Virus record (IMG/VR): IMGVR_UViG_3300029448_008288
Span: 1-23,376 of that record
Source: a virus
Direction: 5' to 3' (one strand)
Length of the DNA stretch: 23,376 bases
Made by a program: the position numbers and the translations under genes. Every line of letters begins with the position of its first letter. The first letter of the stretch is position 1. Positions 1 through 8,541 of this stretch are shown one piece after another. Under the pieces are notes generated by a model. The model worked only from the letters and a program-made list of their open reading frames with translations. It was not told the origin of the DNA and ran no database searches.

Positions 1-40
1 CTTCATTAAAAAGAATTAGTTGTAATTTTTCATCTACCAT
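1..40 (-). CDS. Start of an unidentified gene, cut by the window edge
   Basis: An open frame starts with ATG at 40, inside the last codons of the gp46-like gene, and continues off the left edge (MVDEKLQLILFNE visible). The frame shift against the upstream gene and the overlap match the coupled gene junctions seen throughout this strand. A GGAA stretch lies about 15 to 20 bases upstream. Another ATG at 6 is possible, and the frame opened by the ATG at 33 stops after five codons. Too little is visible to name a product. Confidence 0.4.
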   Translation of the reverse strand, partial: MVDEKLQLILFNE

Positions 41-1836
41 TCAAGTTTACTCACGTTTCCTTCTTTGACAACCTCTATTTTTTCCAACAGAGGATGAGTC
101 CAGCCGTGTGACACTACATAGGTATTTAAATCCTCTTGTAGTAATACTTCTACCATCTTTTCTCTACCACTCTCATCAAGAACATTTATGACTTCGTCCA
201 AGAAAAGTATGTTAATTCTAGACTTTGATATGCTACTCATTAGTTTACGAATAGCTATAAGAGTTGCAGTATTTACTCTTGCAAGCTCTCCAGAAGAAAG
301 TGCTAGAATATCTACAATGTTTTCATTATCAGTAATTTGCACATTTAACTTATCGTTTGATACAATAAACTCTAACGTAAACCTACCGTCGGATAGTTCT
401 GCAAGATAACTATTTGCTAACTCTTCCAGTTCTTTTACTAGATTTTCAATTTTATATGCAAGAAGTCCATTTGTACTAAATGCTTTCTTTAGAATCTCTA
501 AGTTAGAGTCTAAGTCTTTTTGCTGATCTAAAACTTCCTGTGCTGCAGCTAGTTTTTCTATAAAACCATCTGTCTGGGCCTGAATTATTTCAATTCTAGT
601 ATTTCTCTTTGTAATTGCTTCATTTTGTGAAGCAATATTAGCTAGTTCTGCTTTTGCTGTTTTTAGTTTTGCACTTACTTCGTCTAACTTTTCTTGCAGC
701 TCTTCTGCGTTAAGAAGGTTAGTGGGTAAAGTATTATCTATACTTCTGAAAAGGTCTTCCCACTCTTTCTGCGCATTAGATAAATTAGTTCTAGCAGCAT
801 TGTTTCTTTTTATCTGTCGTATAATATCTTCGTTATCTTCTTTCTTTGAAGCTAGAAAATCGAGAGTTTTTCTCTCGGCTTTGATTAACTCATTTTTAAA
901 CTCTGCATCTATATCTTGCTCGCAAGTAGGGCACTTATCACCTAGCTGCTCAAGCTTTTGCATCATATTATCAGATGCTCTTTTAGCACCTTCTACCTGT
1001 CCTATGATACTCTGATACTTGTCATAGGACTCTACCTGTGGAAGTGTTTCTAAAGAGGATTGTATTTTGTTAATATCTATCGCACTCAGCATTTCTTTAT
1101 ACTGATTATTTTTTAGAATTTTTTTATTTTTTTCGGAAATATTTTTAAGTTCTATTGAAAGAGAACGGAATGTTTTCTCATCTTCTTCCGTGTTAATTTC
1201 TAAATTTAATAGTGGTAGTATATTGGTAGCCTCAAGTTTATTGTTTGATAACCATTTTTCAATAGTTGTAATTTCCGAGGATACCTCTATCATCTTATTT
1301 GACGACTCCCGTGATGCTTCTTTAAATACTTCAAATAACTGAACGTACTCTTCCAGCCTTAACAGATCAATTAGAAACTTTTTCCTATTAGTATCCGTCG
1401 CGGTAAGAAACTGTAAGCTAGCATTTGTATTTTGATAAACAAGCTGTGAAAAAGTCTTAAAGTCTACTCCCACTATCTCTTGTATACTTTTATATGTATT
1501 TGTAGCCGTATGGCTCGATATATCTTCTCCATCTTCTAGTAAAGCAACTTTTATGTTGTTTTTTCTATTTATACGAATTAGGTACTCTTTGCCAGACTTT
1601 TCAAACTCCAACTCAATATCATAGCCATCGTTTATATACCTATTTGGTATGTCTGCTTTCTTGATGCCTTTTGAGTTTTTATTATATAGCGCCTCCTCAA
1701 TAATTAAGGGTATAGACGATTTGCCCATACCATTTGTACCAATTATTTGAGTGACAGTGTTGTCGTCTAGCTGTAGCTCATTGTCTGGGCCATAGCTAAA
1801 GCAATTACTCCACTTGAGCTTTTTGAGCGTAATCAT
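34..1836 (-). CDS. gp46/SbcC/Rad50-like recombination nuclease ATPase subunit
   Basis: 600 residues with the layout of an SMC-type ATPase. Walker A GTNGMGKS is at 33-40, a long Lys/Glu-rich coiled coil is interrupted by a zinc-hook CPTC at 302-305, the ABC signature SSGELAR is at 514-520, Walker B ILFLDE is at 543-548 and the switch His is at 577. Known family members (T4 gp46, SbcC, Rad50) dimerise through the hook and gate a phosphoesterase partner that resects double-strand ends for recombination-dependent replication. The length is close to T4 gp46 (about 560). The partner gene lies directly upstream and overlaps the start by 32 bp, so the two are probably coupled and co-expressed. All ATPase motifs are intact. 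The alternative, a RecN/SMC protein, is unlikely because of the gp47-like neighbour. Confidence 0.93.
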   Translation of the reverse strand: MITLKKLKWSNCFSYGPDNELQLDDNTVTQIIGTNGMGKSSIPLIIEEALYNKNSKGIKKADIPNRYINDGYDIELEFEKSGKEYLIRINRKNNIKVALLEDGEDISSHTATNTYKSIQEIVGVDFKTFSQLVYQNTNASLQFLTATDTNRKKFLIDLLRLEEYVQLFEVFKEASRESSNKMIEVSSEITTIEKWLSNNKLEATNILPLLNLEINTEEDEKTFRSLSIELKNISEKNKKILKNNQYKEMLSAIDINKIQSSLETLPQVESYDKYQSIIGQVEGAKRASDNMMQKLEQLGDKCPTCEQDIDAEFKNELIKAERKTLDFLASKKEDNEDIIRQIKRNNAARTNLSNAQKEWEDLFRSIDNTLPTNLLNAEELQEKLDEVSAKLKTAKAELANIASQNEAITKRNTRIEIIQAQTDGFIEKLAAAQEVLDQQKDLDSNLEILKKAFSTNGLLAYKIENLVKELEELANSYLAELSDGRFTLEFIVSNDKLNVQITDNENIVDILALSSGELARVNTATLIAIRKLMSSISKSRINILFLDEVINVLDESGREKMVEVLLQEDLNTYVVSHGWTHPLLEKIEVVKEGNVSKLEW

Positions 1837-2764
1837 TATATGTCCCCAAAATATTACTTATTTTCTCTTCTGGAAGCTCCAAAATATACTTTAGGTACTC
1901 TACCAGCTCTTCGTCTAAAGTCATATCCTTTTCAATAATTAAGGATGCTTCAGAATTTCTTTTTACAACTTTCTTGTCGAGTAACTCTGTGTTTTCCACC
2001 GAAGCTAATTCTTGTATATCTCCTTCTATCTCATAAATCGTGTGATGATAATTAGTAGGTATCATATCTGCTGGATTAGTTACTGTTTTTCTCAGTAACT
2101 GAGGCAGAGTAAAGGGCCACCAATCCCACGACCAATCTTTGGGATTGATAAGAAGGTAGCCTGTTTCAACCTCTTGTCTATGAAAAGAAGTAGTCATTGG
2201 GCTACCTGGATATACAATATTTCTTTGTGTATTACTATGTGCATGTAAGTCTCCTGCAAACACTACAGGAAAATCAGCAAAACGATCTAGGTCTACCTCT
2301 GGTTTTACATGAGGGGGAATCTCTCCTCTCACATGAGTAAATAGAGGTTGTTTTGTATCAAAATGCTCTATGCTATCTTTTCTGTGCAAGTCAGCATATG
2401 GCAATACTCCAAATCCTAAATCTTCATCAACATAAGAAATATCAACCACATTTACTAATGGGTTGATATCTCTTGATGCTTGTTTGAGTTGTGAAAAGAA
2501 TGTTCTATTCTTACGAGTTGCTTCATGGTTACCGTCATATACTAGAGTGGGCTTCTTTACCTTTCGTATAAAGGAAAAGTAAAGAGAAAGCTCCTCCATT
2601 GTAGGTATGCGATCAAACAAATCTCCTCCAATGATGTGCATGTCACAACTCTCTGATTGTTGATGCACTTGGTCAAAAAATTCGTTATATCTTTTGGTTG
2701 CCCACTCAACTGGGACATTCTTCTGTCCCAGTTTAATGTGCCAATCAGCCGTAAATAAAATCAT
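1805..2764 (-). CDS. gp47/SbcD/Mre11-like recombination nuclease subunit
   Basis: 319-residue calcineurin-type metallophosphoesterase. The metal-binding motifs come in the expected order: DWH at 7-9, GGDLFD at 46-51, GNHE at 78-81, then FTHVRG and AGDLHAHS for the later histidines. Mre11/SbcD/T4 gp47 proteins are Mn-dependent exo/endonucleases that act with the gp46/SbcC ATPase on DNA ends. The start codon is an ATGA overlap with the stop of the SSB-like gene, and the 3' end overlaps gp46 by 32 bp. The SSB-47-46 order supports a recombination/repair operon. The C-terminal 80 residues would be the capping and ATPase-binding region, by analogy. The family is certain; the name gp47 comes from context. 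Confidence 0.93.
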   Translation of the reverse strand: MILFTADWHIKLGQKNVPVEWATKRYNEFFDQVHQQSESCDMHIIGGDLFDRIPTMEELSLYFSFIRKVKKPTLVYDGNHEATRKNRTFFSQLKQASRDINPLVNVVDISYVDEDLGFGVLPYADLHRKDSIEHFDTKQPLFTHVRGEIPPHVKPEVDLDRFADFPVVFAGDLHAHSNTQRNIVYPGSPMTTSFHRQEVETGYLLINPKDWSWDWWPFTLPQLLRKTVTNPADMIPTNYHHTIYEIEGDIQELASVENTELLDKKVVKRNSEASLIIEKDMTLDEELVEYLKYILELPEEKISNILGTYNDYAQKAQVE

Positions 2765-3387
2765 GCAATTTTAAACTCGTCTTCAATAGTTTCATCAATT
2801 TCATCGCCTGCACTTTCACGAACACGATCTAGTAGCTCTTTTTGGGCATCTGGCGTTGGACGAGGCATAACTTCATCCATAGATTTGAGATCTGCAATCA
2901 AAGCAAGCTCATCTTCGCCTAGAGCACGCGGCTTGCACTTAAGAGCCTGTAGCTGATACTCTACGTTATAAGGCAGAGGACCCGTTTTTACTCGCTTAAA
3001 CTGTACATCCCAGCCTGTTTCGGGATCTGTTGGATCTCCTAAATCTTCTGCGGCAGTAATAATCTGTTCCCACAGCTTTTTCTTGAGGTTTACAACCTTG
3101 ACTTGACCATTATCAATACATTGAGTTGCATAGCTCCAGCCACACTTTAGGTCAGGATAGTACTCACGAACCCAGTCTTTTTCCATGTTGTTAAAAGACT
3201 CTTTATTACGATCAAAAGACAAACACTCCAGGGGAATGTTTTTGTCATTCTCGCCTTTAATCCAGTATACATAGCGAGCAAGAATGTCGCCTACTAATCG
3301 AAACTTGTTATCACCGTCTGTATACTGAAAAGAAGTGATATTTGATTTTTGTGCAGCACCTTTGTGCTGGTTGAATTTAATAGCCAT
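2761..3387 (-). CDS. Single-stranded DNA-binding protein, gp32-like
   Basis: 208 residues. The N-terminus is basic and polar (MAIKFNQHKG), followed by an OB-like mixed region. A conserved central stretch includes YYPDLKCGWSY and GWDVQFKRVKTG, which I recall from marine phage proteins annotated as ssDNA-binding. The tail is strongly acidic (DEIDETIEDEF), typical of SSBs that recruit partners through the C-terminus. It sits directly upstream of the gp47/gp46 pair with a 4-bp ATGA overlap. An AAGGAG ribosome binding site lies about 10 bases before the ATG. T4 gp32 is longer and binds zinc; no clear CxxC zinc site is visible here, so the fold assignment is by resemblance and context. Confidence 0.7.
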   Translation of the reverse strand: MAIKFNQHKGAAQKSNITSFQYTDGDNKFRLVGDILARYVYWIKGENDKNIPLECLSFDRNKESFNNMEKDWVREYYPDLKCGWSYATQCIDNGQVKVVNLKKKLWEQIITAAEDLGDPTDPETGWDVQFKRVKTGPLPYNVEYQLQALKCKPRALGEDELALIADLKSMDEVMPRPTPDAQKELLDRVRESAGDEIDETIEDEFKIA

Positions 3388-3389
3388 TA

Positions 3390-3797
3390 TTAATGTATCT
3401 CCTTTGGATTGACTTCTTCATATCGAAAATAAACTTTATCTTCATCTATTATGAGTAGCCTATTGTTTTCTATAATTTTTTCTGGATCTAATCCCGGCAA
3501 CAAAATTACATCAAGAGACGGGTCTTGTGTCGAGATAAAATCCGCTGATGAACGCAGAGCGCACAAACTTATGTACTGTGCAATTTCACGGTACTTATAC
3601 TTAAATGAATGGTATAGAAGAACGTCAGGATGTAGCATGAAACTAATCCCAGAAAAGTTTTTCTGCGAATATCTATAGATAGGATCATACTTGTTTTTAG
3701 GAATTTGTTTTTCAACAATCATCCTAAAAATTCGCACAATTTCTATCACGCTACCTTGCGATGCGTCATAGATTTTCGGCCAGTCATAAAAGAACAT
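3390..3797 (-). CDS. Unknown phage protein at the head of the SSB/gp47/gp46 unit
   Basis: 135 residues, mixed alpha/beta, with no motif I can assign. The N-terminus MFFYDWPKIYDASQG and the aromatic-rich centre (YHSFKYKYREIAQYISL) suggest a globular soluble protein, and no membrane segment is seen. It is the first gene after a sigma70-like promoter and ends two bases before the SSB-like gene. The start is odd: the ATG at 3797 lies only two bases after the promoter's TATAAT, upstream of the expected transcription start near 3793. Either it is translated from read-through RNA, or transcripts from this promoter use an internal start such as GTG 3749, which has an AAGG just upstream. Confidence 0.7.
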   Translation of the reverse strand: MFFYDWPKIYDASQGSVIEIVRIFRMIVEKQIPKNKYDPIYRYSQKNFSGISFMLHPDVLLYHSFKYKYREIAQYISLCALRSSADFISTQDPSLDVILLPGLDPEKIIENNRLLIIDEDKVYFRYEEVNPKEIH

Positions 3798-3799
3798 AT

Positions 3800-3840
3800 A
3801 TTATACTAAAAAATACCATAAATGTCAAGAACTATTTTTT
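3800..3840 (-). promoter_or_regulatory. Sigma70-type promoter P1
   Basis: On the minus strand, TTGACA at 3828-3823, a 17-bp spacer and TATAAT at 3805-3800, preceded by the shared block AAAAAATAGTTC up to 3840. The block directly abuts the TAA stop of the helicase gene (3842-3840). It drives the unit running to the left edge. The match to the consensus is perfect. Confidence 0.88.
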
Positions 3841-5123
3841 TACAGTTGTTTAATTGCATAGCCCTGCTTCATATAATGACCCATGCGATTGGAAGCCTGC
3901 TTTCTAGCAGTGTTTCCTTTTAAGTGTATATCTATAATCACGGGGTCTCTCTTATTCTCCTCTTTTCGTATTACTCGTCCAATAAGTTGTGTGAGGAGAG
4001 GCTCATTATTGATAGGTGTACCAAGAATAAGACAACTTAAGTTATTTACCGAGATTCCTTCAGAGAAGATAGCTTGCGTACCAAATAGAATTTTCTTTTT
4101 TCCACTCCTGATTTCGGATATGTACGTTTCTCTGTCTTCATGCGAAACCTCACCCGTAACACATATTGCATCTTCTCCAGCCAGTTCGGCGCAGGCTTTC
4201 AAGAAATGCACTCTATCGCTCACTACCAGTACCTTATGGCCTTTTGCGGCGTAGGCGGCAGCAGTCAAAGCAACGGTGTGGCGATATTCTTCATTATTAG
4301 CTAGAGCAGTGACTCTATTAGCCCAAGGTATTCTGGCTCCATCCATAAACCTTATCTCTGAGTTCAAAATATGAACACTTGGAGGCATAAAGTTTTCTTT
4401 TGGTGGTTTGAATACATTGTGACCAAAGTAGTCTCGAAAGACTACATGCTTTCCATCTTTTCTTTCTATAGTTCCTGATAAACCTATCTTATATCGCGCA
4501 TAGTTTGTATCTATAATTTTAGAAAACGTCGGAGACGAGACATGGTGCATCTCATCCAAGATAACTGTCCCAAATACTCGACGTATTTCTGGTATATTAC
4601 GATAAAGAGTTTGAGTATTGCCAATAACCACAGGACCAGAAGTATCAAAGCTACCGCTTCCAATAATACTTGGTTTAATTCCATAGACTTTCTCTACCTC
4701 CTTTGCCCACTGATTACGCAAAGGAACTGTGTGGGTAACCACAAGTGTTTTTAGGCCTAGCTTGCCTGCTATTGCAAGACCTGTAAAAGTCTTGCCCCAG
4801 CTGACCCAAGCGTTTACTATAGCATTATCATTCAAATCATCATAGACTGCTTTTTGGCTTTCTCGTAATTCAAACTTAAAATCTGGAAAGTCTGCTTTTA
4901 TAACCTCTCTTTTGTCTACAACCTCATAGTCTTTCGGAATTAGATCAACTCTACCAACAGGAATGCTAACCAAGCCAGATTTTATTCGTGACATATTTTT
5001 TATTACGAGAGGCGGGTCTTTAGGATTGTAAGACGGAATTGTATACGTTAGTTCTTTGCTGAGAAAGTCCTTATACTCGTCCGTTACTTCTAGGTAAATC
5101 CTATTACTTATTACTGCCTTCAC
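3840..5123 (-). CDS. UvsW-like superfamily 2 DNA/RNA helicase
   Basis: 427 residues with SF2 helicase motifs: a Q-like LRESQ at 86-90, motif I WVSWGKT at 106-112, motif II DEMH at 190-193, motif III SGT at 216-218 and motif VI QLIGRVIR at 379-386. Motif I has Ser where most helicases have Gly, which resembles the TSAGRS form of T4 UvsW as I recall it. The N-terminal 80 residues would be the small substrate-recognition domain. UvsW unwinds recombination intermediates, R-loops and stalled forks, which fits the gp46/47 and SSB neighbours. The start is GTG, overlapping the phoH stop as GTGA. The stop lies against promoter P1. A general DEAD/DEAH helicase is the alternative. Confidence 0.88.
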   Translation of the reverse strand: MKAVISNRIYLEVTDEYKDFLSKELTYTIPSYNPKDPPLVIKNMSRIKSGLVSIPVGRVDLIPKDYEVVDKREVIKADFPDFKFELRESQKAVYDDLNDNAIVNAWVSWGKTFTGLAIAGKLGLKTLVVTHTVPLRNQWAKEVEKVYGIKPSIIGSGSFDTSGPVVIGNTQTLYRNIPEIRRVFGTVILDEMHHVSSPTFSKIIDTNYARYKIGLSGTIERKDGKHVVFRDYFGHNVFKPPKENFMPPSVHILNSEIRFMDGARIPWANRVTALANNEEYRHTVALTAAAYAAKGHKVLVVSDRVHFLKACAELAGEDAICVTGEVSHEDRETYISEIRSGKKKILFGTQAIFSEGISVNNLSCLILGTPINNEPLLTQLIGRVIRKEENKRDPVIIDIHLKGNTARKQASNRMGHYMKQGYAIKQL

Positions 5124-5833
5124 AGACCCAAATCCGTTTTTGCAGTAATGTAATCTCTCACAAAATTACTGCGTACAATATCCTTTATTTCAAACTCTAT
5201 TAGATCAAATTGATCCATAGCTTTGAGTATTCGTATAAATTCCTGCAAGCCATTTTTCTGTAGATCTGCTTGTCGAAAGTCACCACAGAAAATAATTCTA
5301 CAGTTTTCTCCTACCCGAGTTACTATAGAATCTAGCTCATGAAAAGACATATTCTGGCACTCATCTACGATTATAATTGCATCTTTAAGAGTAATTCCTC
5401 TTAAATATGATGTAGTCATAAAGTGTACTAGTGCTTTTGTTTTTAGTATCTCATAGGCATCTCCCCGCTGGAATAGCTCTACTGCAATATCCTTGTAGGG
5501 CTCTTCATATACAGAGGCTTTTTCTTTTTCACTTCCAGGTAAAAAACCAATATCTCGAGTTGGAACCGCACTTCTTATGATAATAAGCTGTTTATACAAA
5601 CTTTTTATCATATCATCAAATGCAAGATAGCAAGAGATAAATGTTTTTCCTGTACCCGCTACACCATGAAGAATCATGTTTTTTTCGCTTTCAAAAGCTA
5701 AAACTTGATTTCGTGTTAAAGGCTCTATATCATGTAGAGTCAGTCCAGAAGAATTTAGTGTTTTGTTTTTTCTGTTTGCCATAAATTTATACTTTTCTTC
5801 GAGTGTCAGCTTTTTTAGTTTCTGAGTACTCAT
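5120..5833 (-). CDS. phoH: PhoH-like P-loop ATPase
   Basis: 237 residues. Walker A GVAGTGKT at 57-64, the PhoH hallmark PTRDIGFLPGS at 91-101, Walker B IIIVDECQN at 153-161 and the sensor GDFRQADL at 184-191. PhoH-like ATPases are very common in marine phages; RNA helicase/RNase-associated roles are proposed but the phage function is not settled. The start is uncertain. ATG 5833 overlaps the previous gene by 47 bp and lacks a good Shine-Dalgarno sequence. ATG 5782 (MANRKNK) lies just after the previous stop, with AAGAAAAG about nine bases upstream. The core domain is unaffected. The 3' end overlaps the helicase by 4 bp. Confidence 0.92.
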   Translation of the reverse strand: MSTQKLKKLTLEEKYKFMANRKNKTLNSSGLTLHDIEPLTRNQVLAFESEKNMILHGVAGTGKTFISCYLAFDDMIKSLYKQLIIIRSAVPTRDIGFLPGSEKEKASVYEEPYKDIAVELFQRGDAYEILKTKALVHFMTTSYLRGITLKDAIIIVDECQNMSFHELDSIVTRVGENCRIIFCGDFRQADLQKNGLQEFIRILKAMDQFDLIEFEIKDIVRSNFVRDYITAKTDLGL

Positions 5834-6284
5834 ACAGTAACCAAGGAATTTCTTTTACATGTAAAACTCCTGCCCAGCTAAGGCCGTCTTTAGGAGGGCG
5901 AGGAACTTTAAAAGGAAACGATACTCCATTTAACCACAAAACAGAAGCGACATCTTTTAATTCTATCTTTCTTATTTTGTAGTATTTTAAGGAACTCGAT
6001 GTTGTTTTTTCATAGATAAATGGAGTTCCGACATTATCTATGAAAGTTTTGATTCTAGTTTGGCGAATTAGAGATATGGGAGCTGCGATAGACCCGCGCA
6101 ATGGGTACAACTCTTTTACTGGAGTCTGTAAACGTCTCATGCCAAGAGTTTTTCCTGGCATATTTTTATCGTCTACTATTTGGTTATCAACATATAATAA
6201 CCTGTCCTGCTCCTCCCAATTTGAAGAGGGAAGAGCAAATACAGGAAACTGTATATTACTGAGCTGTTTCCAGGTTATGACCAT
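5787..6284 (-). CDS. Unknown phage protein between Pol A and PhoH
   Basis: 165 residues, no recognised domain. The ATG at 6284 (MVITWKQLSN) sits inside the last codons of the polymerase gene with GAGAAG just upstream, giving a 29-bp overlap. The longer upstream open frame only shadows the polymerase. The sequence is basic overall and rich in Pro in the C-terminal half (FPFKVPRPPKDG), with no membrane segment. Its constant position between polymerase and phoH and its coupling to the polymerase suggest a replication-associated role, but nothing in the sequence proves it. Confidence 0.72.
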   Translation of the reverse strand: MVITWKQLSNIQFPVFALPSSNWEEQDRLLYVDNQIVDDKNMPGKTLGMRRLQTPVKELYPLRGSIAAPISLIRQTRIKTFIDNVGTPFIYEKTTSSSLKYYKIRKIELKDVASVLWLNGVSFPFKVPRPPKDGLSWAGVLHVKEIPWLLYEYSETKKADTRRKV

Positions 6285-8541
6285 ACATCTTCTCAAATTT
6301 ACCCAAGGAGTAATCTTCATGTACATCAAAATCACAGCCAACAGGAGCACCTGGTATAGATACACCGCGATCGAGTTGAATAAACATTTTGAGGGCTCTA
6401 CTGTACTGTTCAACTTCTTCGTCTGGAACTTCTGCAAGTATTGAGTCATGCACAAGTGCAAAGATACGAGATTTCATCTTTTCTACTCGTATATAGTCAT
6501 TCATATCAATTGCACCTAGAAGATTAATATCTGAAGCAGGCGATTGTACCAAAAAATTAAGCCCAGACCGAATACTATGACTACGAATAGCAGCATCTTC
6601 AGATAATACGTTTGGAAGTCGTCGTTTCCGTCCAAAAAACGAATAAACGAACCCATTCTGTTCAATAAACTTTTGATTTGTCTCCAGCCACTTTTTAAGA
6701 CGGTGAAAAGAGCCGAAATAATCATCAATAACTTCTTTAGCTTCTGATACACTGAATAATTTTCCTGAGTCTTTTGTAACTTGTTGACTGATCTTTGAAG
6801 GACCAGCCCCATACATAATACCAAATGTTACTGCTTTTGCAGCTTGTCTTTGAGTTCCGTAAAGCTCGGCAACATCTTCTACAGCACATGGTAGCTTGAA
6901 CACTGTTTTAGCAATCGTACTATGAAAGTTTCCGCCGCTGCGGAATACATCCATAAGTGCTTCATCATCTGCAAGTTTTGCTGCAACATATACTTCTGCG
7001 GTAGTTAAGTCCATTGCAACAATTTTATTGCCGGGTGCTGCTTTGATACACCCTTTTACAATTGGATTGTCGCGAGGCAGCTGCTGCATATTTAGCTTGC
7101 CAGAACTACTAAGTCGGCCGCTAGTAGTGCCATGAAGATTGAAATTAGTCCGAAGGCGAGAATCTCTATCAAGCTGCGGAATGATTTTATCAAGATATGT
7201 ATTTTTGATCTTTGATTTTTGTCGGATGCTAAGTATGTGTTTTGGAACTTCATGTACTTCTCCAAGCTGTTGTAGCACTTCTGCATCAGTAGAGTTTGCT
7301 CCTGTTCCCGTCTTTTTGCCGGTAGGCTTGAGACCTATATAATCAAACAAAAGAGAACGCAGCTGTACAGTGCTGTTAGGGTTAAACTGTTTGCCCTGTG
7401 CTTCCTCAAATCTTTTTATTTCGGGTACATCATACAAAGATTGAATAGCTTCATCAATATCATCCTGCATTAAGCCCTGAGAAATTAGGAGTCGTTGGCG
7501 ATCAAACGGTACTCCATTGTCCTGTGCATCAATTAGAAAACGACAGCCAGGAATAAGAATATGATCATATACCCATTTAAGCTTTGGGTTTTCTTTAATT
7601 TTCTTGAATTTTTGGTAGAGCAGAAAAGTACACACTGCATCCATTGCTGCATATGTTTTCATTACGTCAAACGGAATCATATCCCATTGAAAACTTTCTT
7701 GATTTAGTCCGTTTGCTCTTTTGTAGTCTTGAATCCAATCATACATTGGTTTTTCATAATCACCGAATGCAGTAAACTTTAGGGAGAGCTGTTTGAGGCC
7801 ATGTCCTCCAGGATTCTCGTCTATGAGGTAATGGAGCAACATGGTATCTTCAAATCGAGGAAACTCAAATCCAAAGTGATACTGAAAAAATGCCATATCA
7901 AACTTAGCGTTGTGGAAGATTACTCTGCGTTTTAGAAAAAGCTCATGCAGCATCTTTTCTATTTCATCATCAAAACACTCAGTATCAATATAGATACCGT
8001 TTTTTCCGTTATAGGACATAGAAATACCGATCATATGTCCATTTCGGGGATACAAACCGTTTGTTTCTGAGTCAAGAGCAATATAGTCACCGCTGTGTGC
8101 TAACGCTCCTCGAATCCATTCTTTTGCTACTTCAGTATCCTGAGTGCCCATAGCAATGCTTTCATCAATAACAACATCCTCTATCTCACCATTGATGTAG
8201 GCAATAATATTTTTCTTGGAGTCTTCCCAGGTCTTGCGGGCTTCTGGCTTAAATGCAAGCATCGCAGGATTTATAACAGGCAGGAACTTTTCCTCCACTT
8301 TCTTCCCAGAGTACTCTGTAACTGAGTTTATTTTTGTAAAGTATTTTAGAGCATCACTTCCGACGAGTACAACCCAGTCATACTCATCGGTGTCAATTGA
8401 AATATCGCAATCTCGTTTTAGAACTTTTTTGAGTGTAGGATCAGAACAAAGTTGATACTGATCAAAGTCAAAAGCCCCATCAAACTCACGAGTAAAGTCT
8501 GTGCGGCTAGGTTTTGTTTCTACTAATGCAACTTTAGGCAT
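6256..8541 (-). CDS. Family A DNA polymerase with 3'-5' exonuclease and N-terminal UDG-like domain
   Basis: 761 residues from ATG 8541, chosen because GGAGAA lies ten bases upstream and the ATG overlaps the primase stop by 8 bp; an open extension to 8586 is not needed. Residues 57-95 (VVLVGSDALKYF, FLPVINPAML) resemble the uracil-DNA glycosylase superfamily fold but lack an evident catalytic motif. Exonuclease motifs: ALDSETNG (D157, E159), FHNAKFD (D215), YAAMD (D301). Polymerase motif A is MDLTTAEVY (D511, E516), motif B RQAAKAVTFGIMYG, with Phe at the E. coli F762 position, and motif C VHDS (698-700), Ser replacing the usual Glu. The replicative polymerase role follows from the primase and helicase neighbours. 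Confidence 0.96.
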   Translation of the reverse strand: MPKVALVETKPSRTDFTREFDGAFDFDQYQLCSDPTLKKVLKRDCDISIDTDEYDWVVLVGSDALKYFTKINSVTEYSGKKVEEKFLPVINPAMLAFKPEARKTWEDSKKNIIAYINGEIEDVVIDESIAMGTQDTEVAKEWIRGALAHSGDYIALDSETNGLYPRNGHMIGISMSYNGKNGIYIDTECFDDEIEKMLHELFLKRRVIFHNAKFDMAFFQYHFGFEFPRFEDTMLLHYLIDENPGGHGLKQLSLKFTAFGDYEKPMYDWIQDYKRANGLNQESFQWDMIPFDVMKTYAAMDAVCTFLLYQKFKKIKENPKLKWVYDHILIPGCRFLIDAQDNGVPFDRQRLLISQGLMQDDIDEAIQSLYDVPEIKRFEEAQGKQFNPNSTVQLRSLLFDYIGLKPTGKKTGTGANSTDAEVLQQLGEVHEVPKHILSIRQKSKIKNTYLDKIIPQLDRDSRLRTNFNLHGTTSGRLSSSGKLNMQQLPRDNPIVKGCIKAAPGNKIVAMDLTTAEVYVAAKLADDEALMDVFRSGGNFHSTIAKTVFKLPCAVEDVAELYGTQRQAAKAVTFGIMYGAGPSKISQQVTKDSGKLFSVSEAKEVIDDYFGSFHRLKKWLETNQKFIEQNGFVYSFFGRKRRLPNVLSEDAAIRSHSIRSGLNFLVQSPASDINLLGAIDMNDYIRVEKMKSRIFALVHDSILAEVPDEEVEQYSRALKMFIQLDRGVSIPGAPVGCDFDVHEDYSLGKFEKMYGHNLETAQ

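Noticed and set aside
722-1015. Plus-strand frames opposite gp46 (188-409, 722-1015)
   Set aside because: Shadows of the coiled-coil ATPase gene, with Ser/Leu-rich low-complexity products.
6285-6461. N-terminal extension of the gene between Pol A and PhoH
   Set aside because: It fully overlaps the polymerase active-site end in another frame; ATG 6284 has its own ribosome binding site.
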